From NCBI GenBank assembly GCA_024224155.1, contig JAAENP010000425.1:1-60354 (forward strand): a stretch of DNA of 60,354 nucleotides. The letters run 5' to 3'. Made by a program: the position numbers and the translations under genes. The DNA comes from a bacterium (lineage in GTDB: Bacteria; Acidobacteriota; Thermoanaerobaculia; Multivoradales; JAHEKO01). Below the pieces are notes generated by a model that worked only from the letters and a program-made list of their open reading frames with translations, made no database searches and had not been told where the DNA came from. Positions within the stretch are counted from its first letter, which is position 1. Each line of letters opens with the position of its first letter. Shown in pieces: positions 25,074 to 38,040 of the stretch.

Positions 25074-26342
25074 ATGCCTATATTTTTCGAGCGGTTGCGT
25101 CAGGCGTCTTCGCTCACCGTGCTGCTGGCGCTCCTGGCGCTTGCTTTTGCCGGGAGCACGGCCTGCTCGCGCGCCGAGAATTCCTCCAGCGACTCCGACG
25201 CCACCGAGCACTCGGGCACGGACAGGACGGGCGACGACGAGAGCGACAAGAAGGCCAAGAAGGGCAAGAAGAGCGACGACGAGGACGAGGACGACGAGGA
25301 CAAGGAAGAGGCCGTTCCGATCGAAGTTGTCGACCTGGCCCGTGGCCGGATCGAGACCGTTCTGCGTTTCTCGACCAACCTCGAGGCCGAGAGCGCGGTC
25401 AAGGTGGTCTCCCAAGCCTCCCGGCAGCTTCCGGTCGTTCAGCTTCTGGTCGAGGAGGGCGCTGACGTTCGCAAGGGGCAAGTGCTGCTGCGCCTTCAGA
25501 ACGACGAGCTCCGAACGGCTCTCGAGCGCACCCGCGGCCAGCTCGCCAAGGCCGAGCGCGAGTACGATCGTCAAACCAATCTCCACGAACAACAGCTGAT
25601 CAGCGAGCAGGCCTACACCCAGGCCACCTACGAGCTGGAGCAGCTCCAGTTGGCGTTGAAGGACGCCCGGCGCGAGCTCGGCTACACCGAGGTTCGAGCC
25701 CCGATCAGCGGCACGGTGACCGAGCGCCACGTCAGCGTCGGAAACCAGGTGGCGCCGGGGCAGGTGCTGTTCGATATCGTCGATTTTGATTCGATCGTGG
25801 CGCGGGTCTACGTACCCGAGAAAGAGCTCTGGCGGATCCGGCCCGAGCTGGAAGCGCGGATTCTCGCGGAGGCCGCGCGCGGAGCCGAGCGCCGCGGATC
25901 GGTTGACCGCATCGCCCCACGCGTCGATCCGAAGAGCGGCACGATCAAGGTGACGGTCGCCATCCCGAGAAGCGAGGCACTTCTGCCCGGGATGTACGTC
26001 TCGGTAGAGCTGGTCACCGACGTCAACGAAGACGCGGTGCTGGTGCCGAAGAAGGCGCTCATCTACGACGCCGATCAGATCTTCATCTTCCGCCTGGTGA
26101 AGGCGGAGGAAGACGGGGAACAGGTAGACCGGGTCGAGCGGTTGCTGGTGGAGGCGCAACTCGAGGACCGCGACAACATCGAAGCGGGTGAGGCGCTGGC
26201 GGAAGGCGATCGCATCGTCATCGCCGGCCAGGCGGGACTGAAGAACGGCTCGCTGGTGCGCTTGGTGGGGGCGGATCTCGAGTCGGAGAGCTCGGAAGGA
26301 GAGCCCGCCGACGAGATCGAAACGGCCGAAAAGAGTGAGTAG
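25074..26342 (+). CDS. RND efflux membrane-fusion (adaptor) protein
   Basis: The 422-residue periplasmic adaptor starts at the ATG with GGGGAG 8 nt upstream; in-frame codons upstream are rejected for want of signal features. A hydrophobic N-terminus ends in STAC, a possible imperfect lipobox. A long acidic-lysine linker follows (about 45-75, including KKAKKGKKSDDEDEDDEDKE). Biotinyl-lipoyl halves flank a helical hairpin (VVSQASRQLPVVQLLVEEGA to ELGYTEVRAPISGTVTERHV), then a beta-barrel and membrane-proximal domain (SGTIKVTVAIPRSEALLPGM). It would link the two downstream RND pumps to an outer-membrane channel, which is not encoded nearby. It starts a three-gene operon divergent from the acyltransferase gene. 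The acidic linker is unusual for AcrA-type proteins. Confidence 0.88.
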   Translation: MPIFFERLRQASSLTVLLALLALAFAGSTACSRAENSSSDSDATEHSGTDRTGDDESDKKAKKGKKSDDEDEDDEDKEEAVPIEVVDLARGRIETVLRFSTNLEAESAVKVVSQASRQLPVVQLLVEEGADVRKGQVLLRLQNDELRTALERTRGQLAKAEREYDRQTNLHEQQLISEQAYTQATYELEQLQLALKDARRELGYTEVRAPISGTVTERHVSVGNQVAPGQVLFDIVDFDSIVARVYVPEKELWRIRPELEARILAEAARGAERRGSVDRIAPRVDPKSGTIKVTVAIPRSEALLPGMYVSVELVTDVNEDAVLVPKKALIYDADQIFIFRLVKAEEDGEQVDRVERLLVEAQLEDRDNIEAGEALAEGDRIVIAGQAGLKNGSLVRLVGADLESESSEGEPADEIETAEKSE

Positions 26343-26360
26343 CTGCAAGGCTGATCGGAG

Positions 26361-29954
<3,594 letters not shown>

Positions 29955-29957
29955 TCC

Positions 29958-32900
29958 ATGCTGCCACCCGAAGAATCGGTCCGCGAATCGCGTCTTCCCC
30001 GGTTTTCCCTCGACCGTCGAATCACGGTCGTGATGATTCTGCTGACCCTGGTTGTTCTGGGCACGGTCGCGACTTTGAGCATTCCGCTCGAGCTTTTTCC
30101 CTCGGGCTTCGAGGGACCGCATCTCATGGTGCGGGTGCCCTGGCGCGACGCGCCAGCGCAAGAGGTGTTGGAGAAGATCGTCCTGCCGCTCGAAGCGGAG
30201 CTCTCGACCATCGCCGGCATCGACAAGCTTAATTCCTACGCCCGCACGGGGTACGGCTCGGCCTCGCTCATCTTCAAGCAGGGCACCGACATGGACGTCG
30301 CCTACCGTGAGGCCCGTGATCGGGTCGAGCGGGCGCGCGCCCAGATGCCCGACGACGTGCGCCAGGTTTTCATCCTCAAAGATGACGTTTCCGGCATCCC
30401 GATCTACTTCGTCGGCCTGGCGATCGATCCGGCGGTGGTCGATGTCTACAACCTGGTGCAAGACGAGGTGGTGCTGCCGCTCGAGCGTCTCGAGGGCGTG
30501 GCCTCGGTCGAGACCCACGGTCTCGAGGAGAAAGAAGTCCTGATCGAGCTCGATCGCGAGCGCACCGACGCTTCGGGCCTGAACATCTATGAGCTGGCGC
30601 AGCAGCTGGGCGGCGACAATTTCACCCTGTCGAGCGGCACCGTGCGCCAGGGTGGCAAGAAACTCCTGCTGCGCTCGGTGGCGCGCTACCGGAGTCTCGA
30701 GGAGCTCGAGTACCGGCAGGTCGGCCCCCAGACTCGCCTCAGGGACATCGCGACCGTTAGCTACGACCTACCCGACAAGAAGTACCGGGTGCGAGCGATG
30801 AGCCGGCCGGCGGTCGCGGTCTCGGTGATGAAGGAGGGCGACGCCAACGCTCTCGAGGTGGCCAGGCGCGTCGACGCCGCGGTCGAGGAGATGCGGGTCA
30901 ATCCCCGCCTCCAGGTAATCGAGGTCGCCACCCTGTTCGATCAGGGCCAGGTCATCATGGAGTCGCTGGGGACGCTGCTCGCCAGCGGTCGCATCGGCGG
31001 CATCATCGCCCTTCTGGTGCTCTTTTTCTTCCTGCGGCGGTTCCGGATGACCCTGATCGTGACGCTGTCGATCCCGGTCTCGATCGTGATCGCCCTGACC
31101 GCGATGTATTTCGCCGGCGAGTCGCTCAACATCCTGACGCTCCTGGCGCTCATGATCTCGGTCGGGCTGCTGGTTGACAACTCGGTGGTGGTCGGCGAGA
31201 ACATTTTCCGCCTCCATCGCGAGGGCTTGTCGCGCCGGCGCGCGTGCATCGAAGGCGCGGGGGAGATCGCGCTGGCGATCGTGATGGCGACTCTGACCAC
31301 GATCATCGTCTTCCTGCCGGTGTCGCTGGTCGAAGGCATGGGCCAGTTCTTTTTGCTTCGGCTTTCGATCCCGATCTCGGTCGCGCTCCTGGGCTCGCTC
31401 GTGGTGGCGCTCATCTTCATCCCGCTCTCCGTCTACGTCACCCTGCCCAAGAACGGGAGTGAGGAAGAAACGCCGCACCCGGTGTTCAACTGGCTCAAGC
31501 GCGCCTATGACGCTTCGTTCGGCCTTCTGAATCGGGCCTACACCGGCATGCTCGCCGTATTCCTGCGCCGCCGCCTGGATCTGGTGCTGGTTCTGGTTGC
31601 GGTCTTCCTGGTCAGCTCGGCCATCGTCTTCAAGAAGGTCGAGTTCGTCGAGGCCCAGGAAGAGGCGCGCGGCGGCTTCGAGCTCCAGGTGAGCCTGCCC
31701 CAGAATACGACGCTAGAAGAGGCCGAGGAGTATTTCTTGGCCGGCGAGAAGGTGATCGAGGGTTTCGCCGAAGAGCTGGACCTCGATGGCTGGTTCATTT
31801 TCCACCGCCAGACCTTCGGAGAGTTTCAGGGTTGGTTCAAGAGCCCGCGTACCAACAAGGTATCGCCGCGCGAGGCCACCAAGCAGGTCATGGACGCCCT
31901 GCCCGAGAAAGCCGGGGTCAAGGTCCGTACCGCCGAGGAAAGTCAGACCGACCAGCTTCAGAACAAGAACGTCTACACCGTGATGATCGAGGGCGAGAAT
32001 TCCGAGATTCTCGAAACGGTGGCCGACGACCTCGAGCTGGTGTTCACCAGGGTGCCGGGCGTACTCGGCACCAAGAAGGTCGCCGACGATTCGCCGAGCG
32101 AGATGGCCCTGGTGCTCGATCGCGAGCGCATTCAGGCGCAGAACATCAACCCGATGGTGGTCTCGGCGATCGTGGGCTACGCGCTTCGCGGCCAGGGGCT
32201 GCCGCGGTTTCACTGGGGTGGCAAGGAGATCCCGGTCACGGTCCGTTTCAAAGAAGAGGACCGCGACTCGCTCGACGAGCTTGCCGACTTCGCGGTGCCG
32301 ACCGAAGAGGGCGCCCTGGTGCCGTTGTCGTCGGTCTCGGAGCCCCGCTACCTGTCTTCGGCGACTCGCATCTTCCGCAAGAACAAGCGCACCTCGCGTG
32401 AGATCACCATGGAGCTCGAGGAGGGCCAGGAAGACGAGACGCGCGAGACTCTCGCGGCGCTGGTGTCGGTGATCGACCTGCCCGAAGGCGTGACCTTCGA
32501 TGCGAGCGGCAAGAGCGAAGGCCTGAACGAAGACCTGCAGGGGATGCTGTTTGCCGGAATCGTGTCGATCATCTTCATCTATCTCTTGATGGGTTTTCTT
32601 TTCGAGAGCTTCATCCTGCCGCTGTCGATCATCCTGACGATTCCGCTGGCGAGCCTGGGGGTCTACTGGAGCCACTTCCTTTTCGGGCTCAACATTGACT
32701 TCTTGGGTGCGGTCGGGCTGATCCTCCTGGTCGGCGTCGTGGTCAACAACGGCATCGTTCTGATCGACTATGTGACGAGGCTGCGCCACCGCGGCTACGA
32801 GCGTGGCGAGGCACTGCTGTTGGCTGCCGAGCGCCGTTTCCGGCCGATCATGATGACCGCTCTCACCACCATCGGTGGCCTGGTGCCGCTCACCGTGCGG

Positions 32901-33125
32901 GGCTCCTCGAGCATCGGCCTGAGCTATCGCAGCTTCGGCCTGACTCTCATCGGCGGTCTCACGACGGCTACGCTCCTGACCCTGTTGGTGATCCCCGTCT
33001 TCTACACCTTCTTCGACGACGCGCGCATCATCACCGGCGCCGCGCTCAAGAGGGCTCTAGGTCGAAGCGGGCGGCGCGGCCGCGGCGAGGAGCCCGAGGC
33101 GGCTTCGGTTTCGCTGGGCTCGTAG
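29958..33125 (+). CDS. RND efflux pump subunit 2
   Basis: The 1055-residue RND transporter has normal length. TM4 is SVGLLVDNSVVVGENIFR (Asp, Asn) and TM10 VGVVVNNGIVLIDYVTRL. It lacks the insertions of subunit 1 and is clearly diverged from it in the porter domains. Its ATG follows the upstream stop by three bases with AAAGG as Shine-Dalgarno, so translation is coupled. Two different RND subunits in tandem resemble MdtB-MdtC, which form a mixed trimer; a mixed assembly is the natural inference but is not shown. A strong 10-bp hairpin follows the stop. The single-Asp relay with Asn in TM10 is seen in many non-enteric HAE-type pumps. Confidence 0.9.
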   Translation: MLPPEESVRESRLPRFSLDRRITVVMILLTLVVLGTVATLSIPLELFPSGFEGPHLMVRVPWRDAPAQEVLEKIVLPLEAELSTIAGIDKLNSYARTGYGSASLIFKQGTDMDVAYREARDRVERARAQMPDDVRQVFILKDDVSGIPIYFVGLAIDPAVVDVYNLVQDEVVLPLERLEGVASVETHGLEEKEVLIELDRERTDASGLNIYELAQQLGGDNFTLSSGTVRQGGKKLLLRSVARYRSLEELEYRQVGPQTRLRDIATVSYDLPDKKYRVRAMSRPAVAVSVMKEGDANALEVARRVDAAVEEMRVNPRLQVIEVATLFDQGQVIMESLGTLLASGRIGGIIALLVLFFFLRRFRMTLIVTLSIPVSIVIALTAMYFAGESLNILTLLALMISVGLLVDNSVVVGENIFRLHREGLSRRRACIEGAGEIALAIVMATLTTIIVFLPVSLVEGMGQFFLLRLSIPISVALLGSLVVALIFIPLSVYVTLPKNGSEEETPHPVFNWLKRAYDASFGLLNRAYTGMLAVFLRRRLDLVLVLVAVFLVSSAIVFKKVEFVEAQEEARGGFELQVSLPQNTTLEEAEEYFLAGEKVIEGFAEELDLDGWFIFHRQTFGEFQGWFKSPRTNKVSPREATKQVMDALPEKAGVKVRTAEESQTDQLQNKNVYTVMIEGENSEILETVADDLELVFTRVPGVLGTKKVADDSPSEMALVLDRERIQAQNINPMVVSAIVGYALRGQGLPRFHWGGKEIPVTVRFKEEDRDSLDELADFAVPTEEGALVPLSSVSEPRYLSSATRIFRKNKRTSREITMELEEGQEDETRETLAALVSVIDLPEGVTFDASGKSEGLNEDLQGMLFAGIVSIIFIYLLMGFLFESFILPLSIILTIPLASLGVYWSHFLFGLNIDFLGAVGLILLVGVVVNNGIVLIDYVTRLRHRGYERGEALLLAAERRFRPIMMTALTTIGGLVPLTVRGSSSIGLSYRSFGLTLIGGLTTATLLTLLVIPVFYTFFDDARIITGAALKRALGRSGRRGRGEEPEAASVSLGS

Positions 33126-33130
33126 GACTC

Positions 33131-33155
33131 GGGGACACCTCTCCAAGGTGTCCCC
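33131..33155 (+). terminator. Hairpin after the RND operon
   Basis: GGGGACACCT (33131-33140) and AGGTGTCCCC (33146-33155) form a perfect 10-bp stem with loop CTCCA, beginning 6 bp after the stop of the last RND gene. The stem is strong, but no T-run follows. It is the probable end of the adaptor-pump transcript. Confidence 0.6.
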
Positions 33156-33271
33156 TCCCGACGGTTGTAGCGGTCGAGGGCAAGCGATGGTCGATCGTGA
33201 CAAGCGACTGCGCCGTCCCCACCCGGCCGGGTGTTGCCGGGCTCCGGGCTCGCGAGTAGCTTGAAGGTGCA

Positions 33272-34942
33272 ATGCGCATTGCGCTGGTGCTCGTCTTGTC
33301 TCTGGTGCCGTTCGCCCCCGCGTGGGGAGAACCCGCCGGGCCGAGCGAGTGCGCGGTGCTCGACATTCACCGGATCGGCGCGACGCGGCTTGCGGCACTC
33401 ACCACGAGCCCGGGTTTGGACTTGTGGCTCGAGCTCGACGATGAGCTCTTCGTGTGTGCCTCGGTGAGCTCGCTCGCCGCTCTCGAGGAGCACGCGCCGG
33501 TCAGACGCTCCCTCGGCGCGCTAAATAGCGATCGGCTTCGTCTCGCCTACAGGCTGAGTCGCGCCCAGCTCGAAGCGCGGGGCCTGAGGGTCCTGGCTGC
33601 GGGCGGGCTCTTCGCTGTGGTCGAAACTCAGGGGCGATTCACGGCGTCAGGCGAGGAGGCGGCGGATCTCCTGCCGTTCCGATCGCCACTGATACTTGCC
33701 CGTCAGGTCGCCAACCAGCCCGCCCGCGCGCGCGTGGAGGCCGGCGAAGGTACGGTGGCTCGACTGGTGGCAGCAGTAGAGCCGGCCCGTTGGTTCGCGG
33801 ATGTCGAGAGTCTCGCCGCCTACAACCGCTTCACCGGCGGTAGCGAGATCCACGACGCGCACGACTGGCTCATGCGGGCGTTTCGGAGCCTCCCCGGCGT
33901 GACCGCCGAGAGCGACTCGTTCCGGGTCGAAGGAGTCCAAGTAGCCAACGTCATCGCGACTCTTTCCGGCCGCAGCCGCCCCGACGATTGGTTCATTGTC
34001 GGGGGGCACTACGACTCCATCTCCGAAGCTCCGTTGGTTGCGGCGCCGGGCGCGGAGGACAACGCGAGTGGCTGCGCCGGCGTGTTGGAGATGGCGCGAA
34101 TCTTCTCCGCCCACCCGCCCGAAGCGACTATGCTCTTCATCTGCTACGCCGGAGAGGAGCAAGGGCTTTTTGGCAGCGCCGACCATGTTGAGGGGCTCCT
34201 CGCCGCCGGCGAAGCGGAGAAGGTCGGTGCGATGCTCAACCTGGACATGATCGGCTTCACCGCGGACGCGGACCTGGACTGTCTCCTCCAGTCCGATCCG
34301 GGAGGACAGTTTCTGATTGACGCCCTCGCAGATTCTGCCGCGCGCCACACTCGGTTGCGGCTGGTGACCTCCAACGTCATCGGCGGCTCCGATCACGTGC
34401 CTTACGCCGTGTTCGGGATTCCGGCGGTGCTGTCGATCGAGGCCGACACGGGCCTCTACCCGCACTACCACCGAATGACAGACACGCCCGACCATCTCAC
34501 GCCTGAGATGGCGGCCGAGATCCTGCGCATGAACGTCGGCGCATTAGCCCGGTTTACCGGCAACAGTGACGTTGCTGGCTGTCTGAAGCTCGAAGACGAG
34601 CCGCTGGTCGGCCTCAGCGTTTCGTCCAGGCAGAGTGGCGCGCCGCGCCTGAAGACCTCCAGCGACCGGCAGGGGTGCTTTGCCGTTGATCCGATGGTAC
34701 GGGGGAAGAGCTTCAAGCTGCGGATCAAGGGTAACGAGCAAGCCGGCGACGATCCGACTGTTTCGGGGTGCGTGCGCCTTCTGGGTGAGCCGGCGGAGCG
34801 GCGGAGAGTGATCTTCCGTCAGTCCGGAGAGCCGGCCCAGAAGACGCGCTCGGATAGCGACGGCTGCTACTCCTTCCAAGCAGCGGGCGACAAGCGGTTC
34901 ACCGTCATCTTCAAAGGCCCCGAGGTCCCGGCGGACGGCTAG
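33272..34942 (+). CDS. Secreted M28-family metallopeptidase with C-terminal repeat domains
   Basis: The 556-residue protein has a signal peptide ending APAWG. The zinc-peptidase core spans about 180-430: FIVGGHYDSIS (first His/Asp ligands), GAEDNASGCAGVLEMARIF (bridging Asp), ICYAGEEQGLFGS (catalytic Glu-Glu), NLDMIGFTADADLD (Asp ligand) and GGSDHVPYAVFGIPAVLSIE with HYHRMTDT (last His). This is the M28 aminopeptidase pattern, two co-catalytic zinc ions. After it come two similar blocks of about 50 residues (SDVAGCLKLEDEPLVG... and PTVSGCVRLLGEPAER...), each with a pair of Cys and an SGAP/SGEP-type motif, resembling carboxypeptidase-regulatory-like domains. The N-terminal 170 residues are not recognised. 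Its 3' end is followed by a tRNA-tail-like sequence. Nearby genes give no operon. Confidence 0.88.
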   Translation: MRIALVLVLSLVPFAPAWGEPAGPSECAVLDIHRIGATRLAALTTSPGLDLWLELDDELFVCASVSSLAALEEHAPVRRSLGALNSDRLRLAYRLSRAQLEARGLRVLAAGGLFAVVETQGRFTASGEEAADLLPFRSPLILARQVANQPARARVEAGEGTVARLVAAVEPARWFADVESLAAYNRFTGGSEIHDAHDWLMRAFRSLPGVTAESDSFRVEGVQVANVIATLSGRSRPDDWFIVGGHYDSISEAPLVAAPGAEDNASGCAGVLEMARIFSAHPPEATMLFICYAGEEQGLFGSADHVEGLLAAGEAEKVGAMLNLDMIGFTADADLDCLLQSDPGGQFLIDALADSAARHTRLRLVTSNVIGGSDHVPYAVFGIPAVLSIEADTGLYPHYHRMTDTPDHLTPEMAAEILRMNVGALARFTGNSDVAGCLKLEDEPLVGLSVSSRQSGAPRLKTSSDRQGCFAVDPMVRGKSFKLRIKGNEQAGDDPTVSGCVRLLGEPAERRRVIFRQSGEPAQKTRSDSDGCYSFQAAGDKRFTVIFKGPEVPADG

Positions 34943-34953
34943 GCGGGCAGCCC

Positions 34954-34979
34954 GGGTTCGAATCCCGTACGCGCTACCA
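34954..34979 (+). other. tRNA 3'-end-like fragment (T-arm, acceptor and CCA)
   Basis: GGGTTCGAATCCC, a perfect T-arm, is followed by GTACGCGCTACCA, which reads as an acceptor strand, discriminator and CCA. No matching 5' half (AGCGCGT) is present in the 70 bp upstream, which belong to the peptidase gene, so this is not a complete tRNA. Twenty bases of it (34960-34979) recur exactly at 56280-56299 in the same orientation. It overlaps the last bases of the neighbouring leftward gene. Confidence 0.5.
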
Positions 34980-37286
34980 ACGACCCTCTGGGAGCGGCTC
35001 GCCACCCGGCAGCCAGGTCAAGCATGGCCCTTCGTCGAGCCAGTTGAGGGACTCGAGGTTCGCTGAATAGGAACACCGGCGTTCCGATCCCGGCCAGAAG
35101 ACCGTGACATCCTGGATGCTTGCGGCGTCGAGGAGACCGATGTGGGCAAGGTAGGGAGCGCTGCCGAAGCCCGTCTTGTGATCCATGAGGTAGGTTCTGA
35201 TGATCTCGTGGCCGTCCACATTCACGGCTCGGACCTTGATCCTGGCACCGACGCCGTAGCGGTTCGTCTGCCTGCCGCGAAGACGGAGCTTGATCCAACG
35301 ATTGTCGGTTCGACTTTCGTTGAGGAAGAACTGGTTAGGCCACCGATCGCCGGGCCACATGCCGCCGAGGCTCGAGTAGATGTCTTGGTCACCGTCGTCA
35401 TCGACATCGAAGAAGACGATTCCGTGCCCTTTCTGGATCGTGCCGAATCCGTTGATCATCGAGATGTTCGTTGCCTCATCACCACAGATCGAGTCGTCCC
35501 GAACGCCGCGGAACATGAGGTTCGGAAGAACCAACCAGCCCTCCGGGTTGCCGGTCCCGATGTAGAAGTCGGTGCATCCGTCGAGGTCGAGATCTCCGTA
35601 GGAGACCCCCATGCTCGGGATTGGTAGCGTACCGCCGTCGAAATAGTCGCTGTCCGGCTCGAACCGACCCGCCGGGCCGCGGCGCAGAATGAGACTACGG
35701 CCGGCTGGCTGTCCGATCTCATCGCCGAAAACGGCGCCCGCCGTGCTCGTCCAGGCGTCGGTGAACCCACCCTGGAAAATCTCCAGCTGACCATCGTGAT
35801 CTAGGTCGAGAAAGGCGGCCATGAAGCCCGGGCCGTGGCGCTCGCGGATCGAGAAACGGCCCCAGCCGTCGTTGGCTAACAATCGGCTTCCGTTCTGGAC
35901 TACGCTCGAGAGAAAGAGATCGAGGTCGCCATCGTTGTCAGAATCGCCCCACGCGACGCCGACGTAGACCTGGTCTTTCAGGACTTCGGTGAGTCCCGCT
36001 TCGGCAGTGTGATCGACGAAACGGCCACTGCCTTGGTTGCGAAAGAAGAGCGAGCCTCGATAGGGCCTGGCTAGGAGCCCGCCCAGAAAGGGAACGCGGA
36101 GGCCCCAGCGGGAGATGAAGAGGTCGAGGTCGCCGTCATTATCGGCATCTCCCCAGGCGGAGCCCCAGGTGAAGCTGACCTCGTCGTCGAGCCAGCCGTC
36201 AAGTAGGCCGGCAGAGAGGGTGACATCGTCGAAGGTTCCGTCCCCATTGTTGTGTAGCAGCAGATAGGGGAGAAAGGGCCTGCCGACGAACAGATCAACC
36301 CAGCCATCATTGTCATAGTCCGCGGCCGTGATGATGTGAACCTGACTAATCGCGCCGAGACCGGCCTCCTGGGTCCGGTCGACGAAGTCCCGTCCGTCCT
36401 GATTGACGTAGTAGTGGAGTGGATCGAAGTTGCCCCCAGTGATGATGTCGAGGTCGCCATCGAGGTCGAAGTCCTCGACCGCGACGCCCTTACCGGCGTC
36501 GAATGTATCGACGTGAAGGGCAGGTGCCCTGTCCCTGAAGACGAGATCGCTGTGCTCTTCGGTGAGTTGTGAGGCTTTCTGGCCGTAGAACGTATCGACA
36601 AAGGCAGTGTCGACCAGGTCCTCGGGAGGAACGCCCTGCGGAAACTCGCCCAACGTCATGTAGGTGAAATTGAGAAGCCAGTGGTAAACGCGATTGCCTG
36701 GATGTTCGGCACGCAGGCGATGGAGAAGCTCCTGGGCTCGTCGAGAGCCCTCCGGGCGGTCGTGGTGACGTTTGAGGGGAAGAGAGCACATGAGCTGGAG
36801 ATGTTCCGGCCCACGCGGCTGTAGCTCGGTTGTCTTGTCGCGAGTTAACGATTTGCCCCGGAGCGCGGCAAGGCAATTGTCCGTCTCGCCAAGTCGCCTG
36901 AATGAGTCGGCAAGCCAGAACGTCAACTCCTCGGATTCGCCCTCCTCCTCAATCGAGCGCTCCAGCATCTTGACAGCGGTGGCGAAATCGCCCACGTGAT
37001 AGGCGAAAAGACCCCGCTCGGCGTCCGTCTCGGCGGCACCCCTGACACCTTCGAAGTCGTAGTAACCGGACTGAGGATTGAAGCTCAGCGGCACAAGGTA
37101 TCGCGCCATGTAGGACAAGAATCTGTATTTGTTCAAGCTCTCCTTGAAGCTAGCGTGTCGAGCCTGAGACCACATGGCGGCTGCCAGCCCCGAGTGGCGC
37201 TCAAGGAGCAACCACAAGGCACTCACCAGGAGGACAAGGACCAGTCCCGCTCCGAGCTTGTGGCGAGTCCCGGGTTTAAATCGCAC
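34974..37286 (-). CDS. FG-GAP / ASPIC-UnbV (CRTAC1-like) surface or periplasmic protein
   Basis: The protein of about 770 residues begins with a signal anchor (VLVLLVSALWLLLERHS) and a TPR-like helical part (about 80-250: YHVGDFATAVKMLERSIEEE and similar). It then carries at least seven calcium-binding D-x-D-x-D-G motifs of FG-GAP/VCBS repeats: DFDLDGDLDI, DYDNDGWVDL, DADNDGDLDL, DSDNDGDLDL, DLDHDGQLEI, DLDLDGCTDF and DVDDDGDQDI. The C-terminal NRYGVGARIKVRAVN and IGLLDAASIQDVTVFWPGS are the ASPIC/UnbV domain. Such proteins are extracellular beta-propellers thought to bind ligands; no activity is known. The start is uncertain: GTG at 37286 has GGAG 8 nt before it, while a TTG at 37307 has none. 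It is encoded opposite the peptidase gene and stands alone. Confidence 0.88.
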   Translation of the reverse strand: MRFKPGTRHKLGAGLVLVLLVSALWLLLERHSGLAAAMWSQARHASFKESLNKYRFLSYMARYLVPLSFNPQSGYYDFEGVRGAAETDAERGLFAYHVGDFATAVKMLERSIEEEGESEELTFWLADSFRRLGETDNCLAALRGKSLTRDKTTELQPRGPEHLQLMCSLPLKRHHDRPEGSRRAQELLHRLRAEHPGNRVYHWLLNFTYMTLGEFPQGVPPEDLVDTAFVDTFYGQKASQLTEEHSDLVFRDRAPALHVDTFDAGKGVAVEDFDLDGDLDIITGGNFDPLHYYVNQDGRDFVDRTQEAGLGAISQVHIITAADYDNDGWVDLFVGRPFLPYLLLHNNGDGTFDDVTLSAGLLDGWLDDEVSFTWGSAWGDADNDGDLDLFISRWGLRVPFLGGLLARPYRGSLFFRNQGSGRFVDHTAEAGLTEVLKDQVYVGVAWGDSDNDGDLDLFLSSVVQNGSRLLANDGWGRFSIRERHGPGFMAAFLDLDHDGQLEIFQGGFTDAWTSTAGAVFGDEIGQPAGRSLILRRGPAGRFEPDSDYFDGGTLPIPSMGVSYGDLDLDGCTDFYIGTGNPEGWLVLPNLMFRGVRDDSICGDEATNISMINGFGTIQKGHGIVFFDVDDDGDQDIYSSLGGMWPGDRWPNQFFLNESRTDNRWIKLRLRGRQTNRYGVGARIKVRAVNVDGHEIIRTYLMDHKTGFGSAPYLAHIGLLDAASIQDVTVFWPGSERRCSYSANLESLNWLDEGPCLTWLPGGEPLPEGRW

Positions 37287-37440
37287 CGTATCGGCTCCGA
37301 CGTTCAATCCGTTTCATGGTAACTGGGCGGCCCAGCCCCAAGAGAGTTCGAGCTGGCCTGATCGTACCGAGGTCTTGCGCTTTCTCAGAAGTCGACCGGG
37401 TGGACCTGCAGTGGCGCCTGAGCGTCGGGCCGAGCTGCTT

Positions 37441-38040
37441 TCAATGAGGATGCGTCCGAGTGGCGACTCCGGTCTCCCGTGATCGGAAGGTGATCCCCTG
37501 TTGCGACAAACCCTCTCTGAGCAGAGCCAGCTCTTGTAGCCAGACTCCCATCTGGTTCCAAGTAGGAACAGCTTGGGCTACCAATCTTCTTCCAACTCGT
37601 AGGGCTCTTCGCAGCCGAAGCGGCGCTAAAACACCCGCTCTAGCATTGAGAGGCTGTTGAGCACGCAGTGTGCGAGGATGACGGGCCACAGCCTCCGTGG
37701 CGAACTCGGCTCCAAGCTGCATCTGCTCGGTTGCTTGCTTCAGCTCCTCGGGGACGTCTCCGAAGAATAAGAAGGGTCCAGGGGCTGCGATGGCAAGCAA
37801 CTGTGGGAAATGACTGGGCGCGGTGCTGCTCAAGTGCAGGCCCAGCGCCGCAGCGTCTTTGAACTCGTCTCGGACATACAGTGCGTTGTCCTTCTCAGAG
37901 ACGCAGCAGTGGACGGCCTCAGCGTCAGGCCCGTTCTGCTTCATCGCCTCGGTCACCTGCTCGTAGATCGATTTGAGCTCGTCCAACTTGCCCGGCTGCG
38001 CGGTCCACTTGTAGACGACGGTGATGTGTGTGCTGCTCAT
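37441..38040 (-). CDS. Antibiotic-biosynthesis-monooxygenase-like (ABM) protein with aberrant C-terminus
   Basis: Residues 1-105 match small ABM/quinol-monooxygenase-like proteins: HITVVYKWTAQPGKLDELKS, VHCCVSEKDNALYVRDEFKD and HFPQLLAIAAPGPFLFFGDV. These dimeric ferredoxin-fold proteins are usually 95-115 residues. The predicted 199-residue product keeps reading for about 80 further residues that are Arg/Ala-rich and include copy 1 of a dispersed repeat (coding AVPTWNQMGVW). This suggests the true stop was lost by a frameshift, or the gene was extended by the repeat's insertion. The start has GAGGCGAGG upstream. The family's reaction is often oxygen-dependent or unknown. The call is fair for the N-terminal part only; the tail may not be native. 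Confidence 0.65.
   Translation of the reverse strand: MSSTHITVVYKWTAQPGKLDELKSIYEQVTEAMKQNGPDAEAVHCCVSEKDNALYVRDEFKDAAALGLHLSSTAPSHFPQLLAIAAPGPFLFFGDVPEELKQATEQMQLGAEFATEAVARHPRTLRAQQPLNARAGVLAPLRLRRALRVGRRLVAQAVPTWNQMGVWLQELALLREGLSQQGITFRSRETGVATRTHPH
37551..37583 (-). repeat. Dispersed repeat, copy 1
   Basis: TCTGGTTCCAAGTAGGAACA, then GCTTGGGCTACCA. It shares the core CTGGTTCCAAGTAGGAA and GGGCTACC with copies at 38171-38211 and 57820-57863. This copy lies inside the 3' part of the ABM-like gene and supplies its odd C-terminus. Confidence 0.7.

Noticed and set aside
25038-26348. Open frame of 436 codons on the minus strand
   Set aside because: It is antisense to the RND adaptor gene, with no signal or domain.
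34940-34980. A complete tRNA gene
   Set aside because: Only the T-arm, acceptor strand and CCA are present; no D-arm, anticodon arm or 5' acceptor strand can be found upstream.
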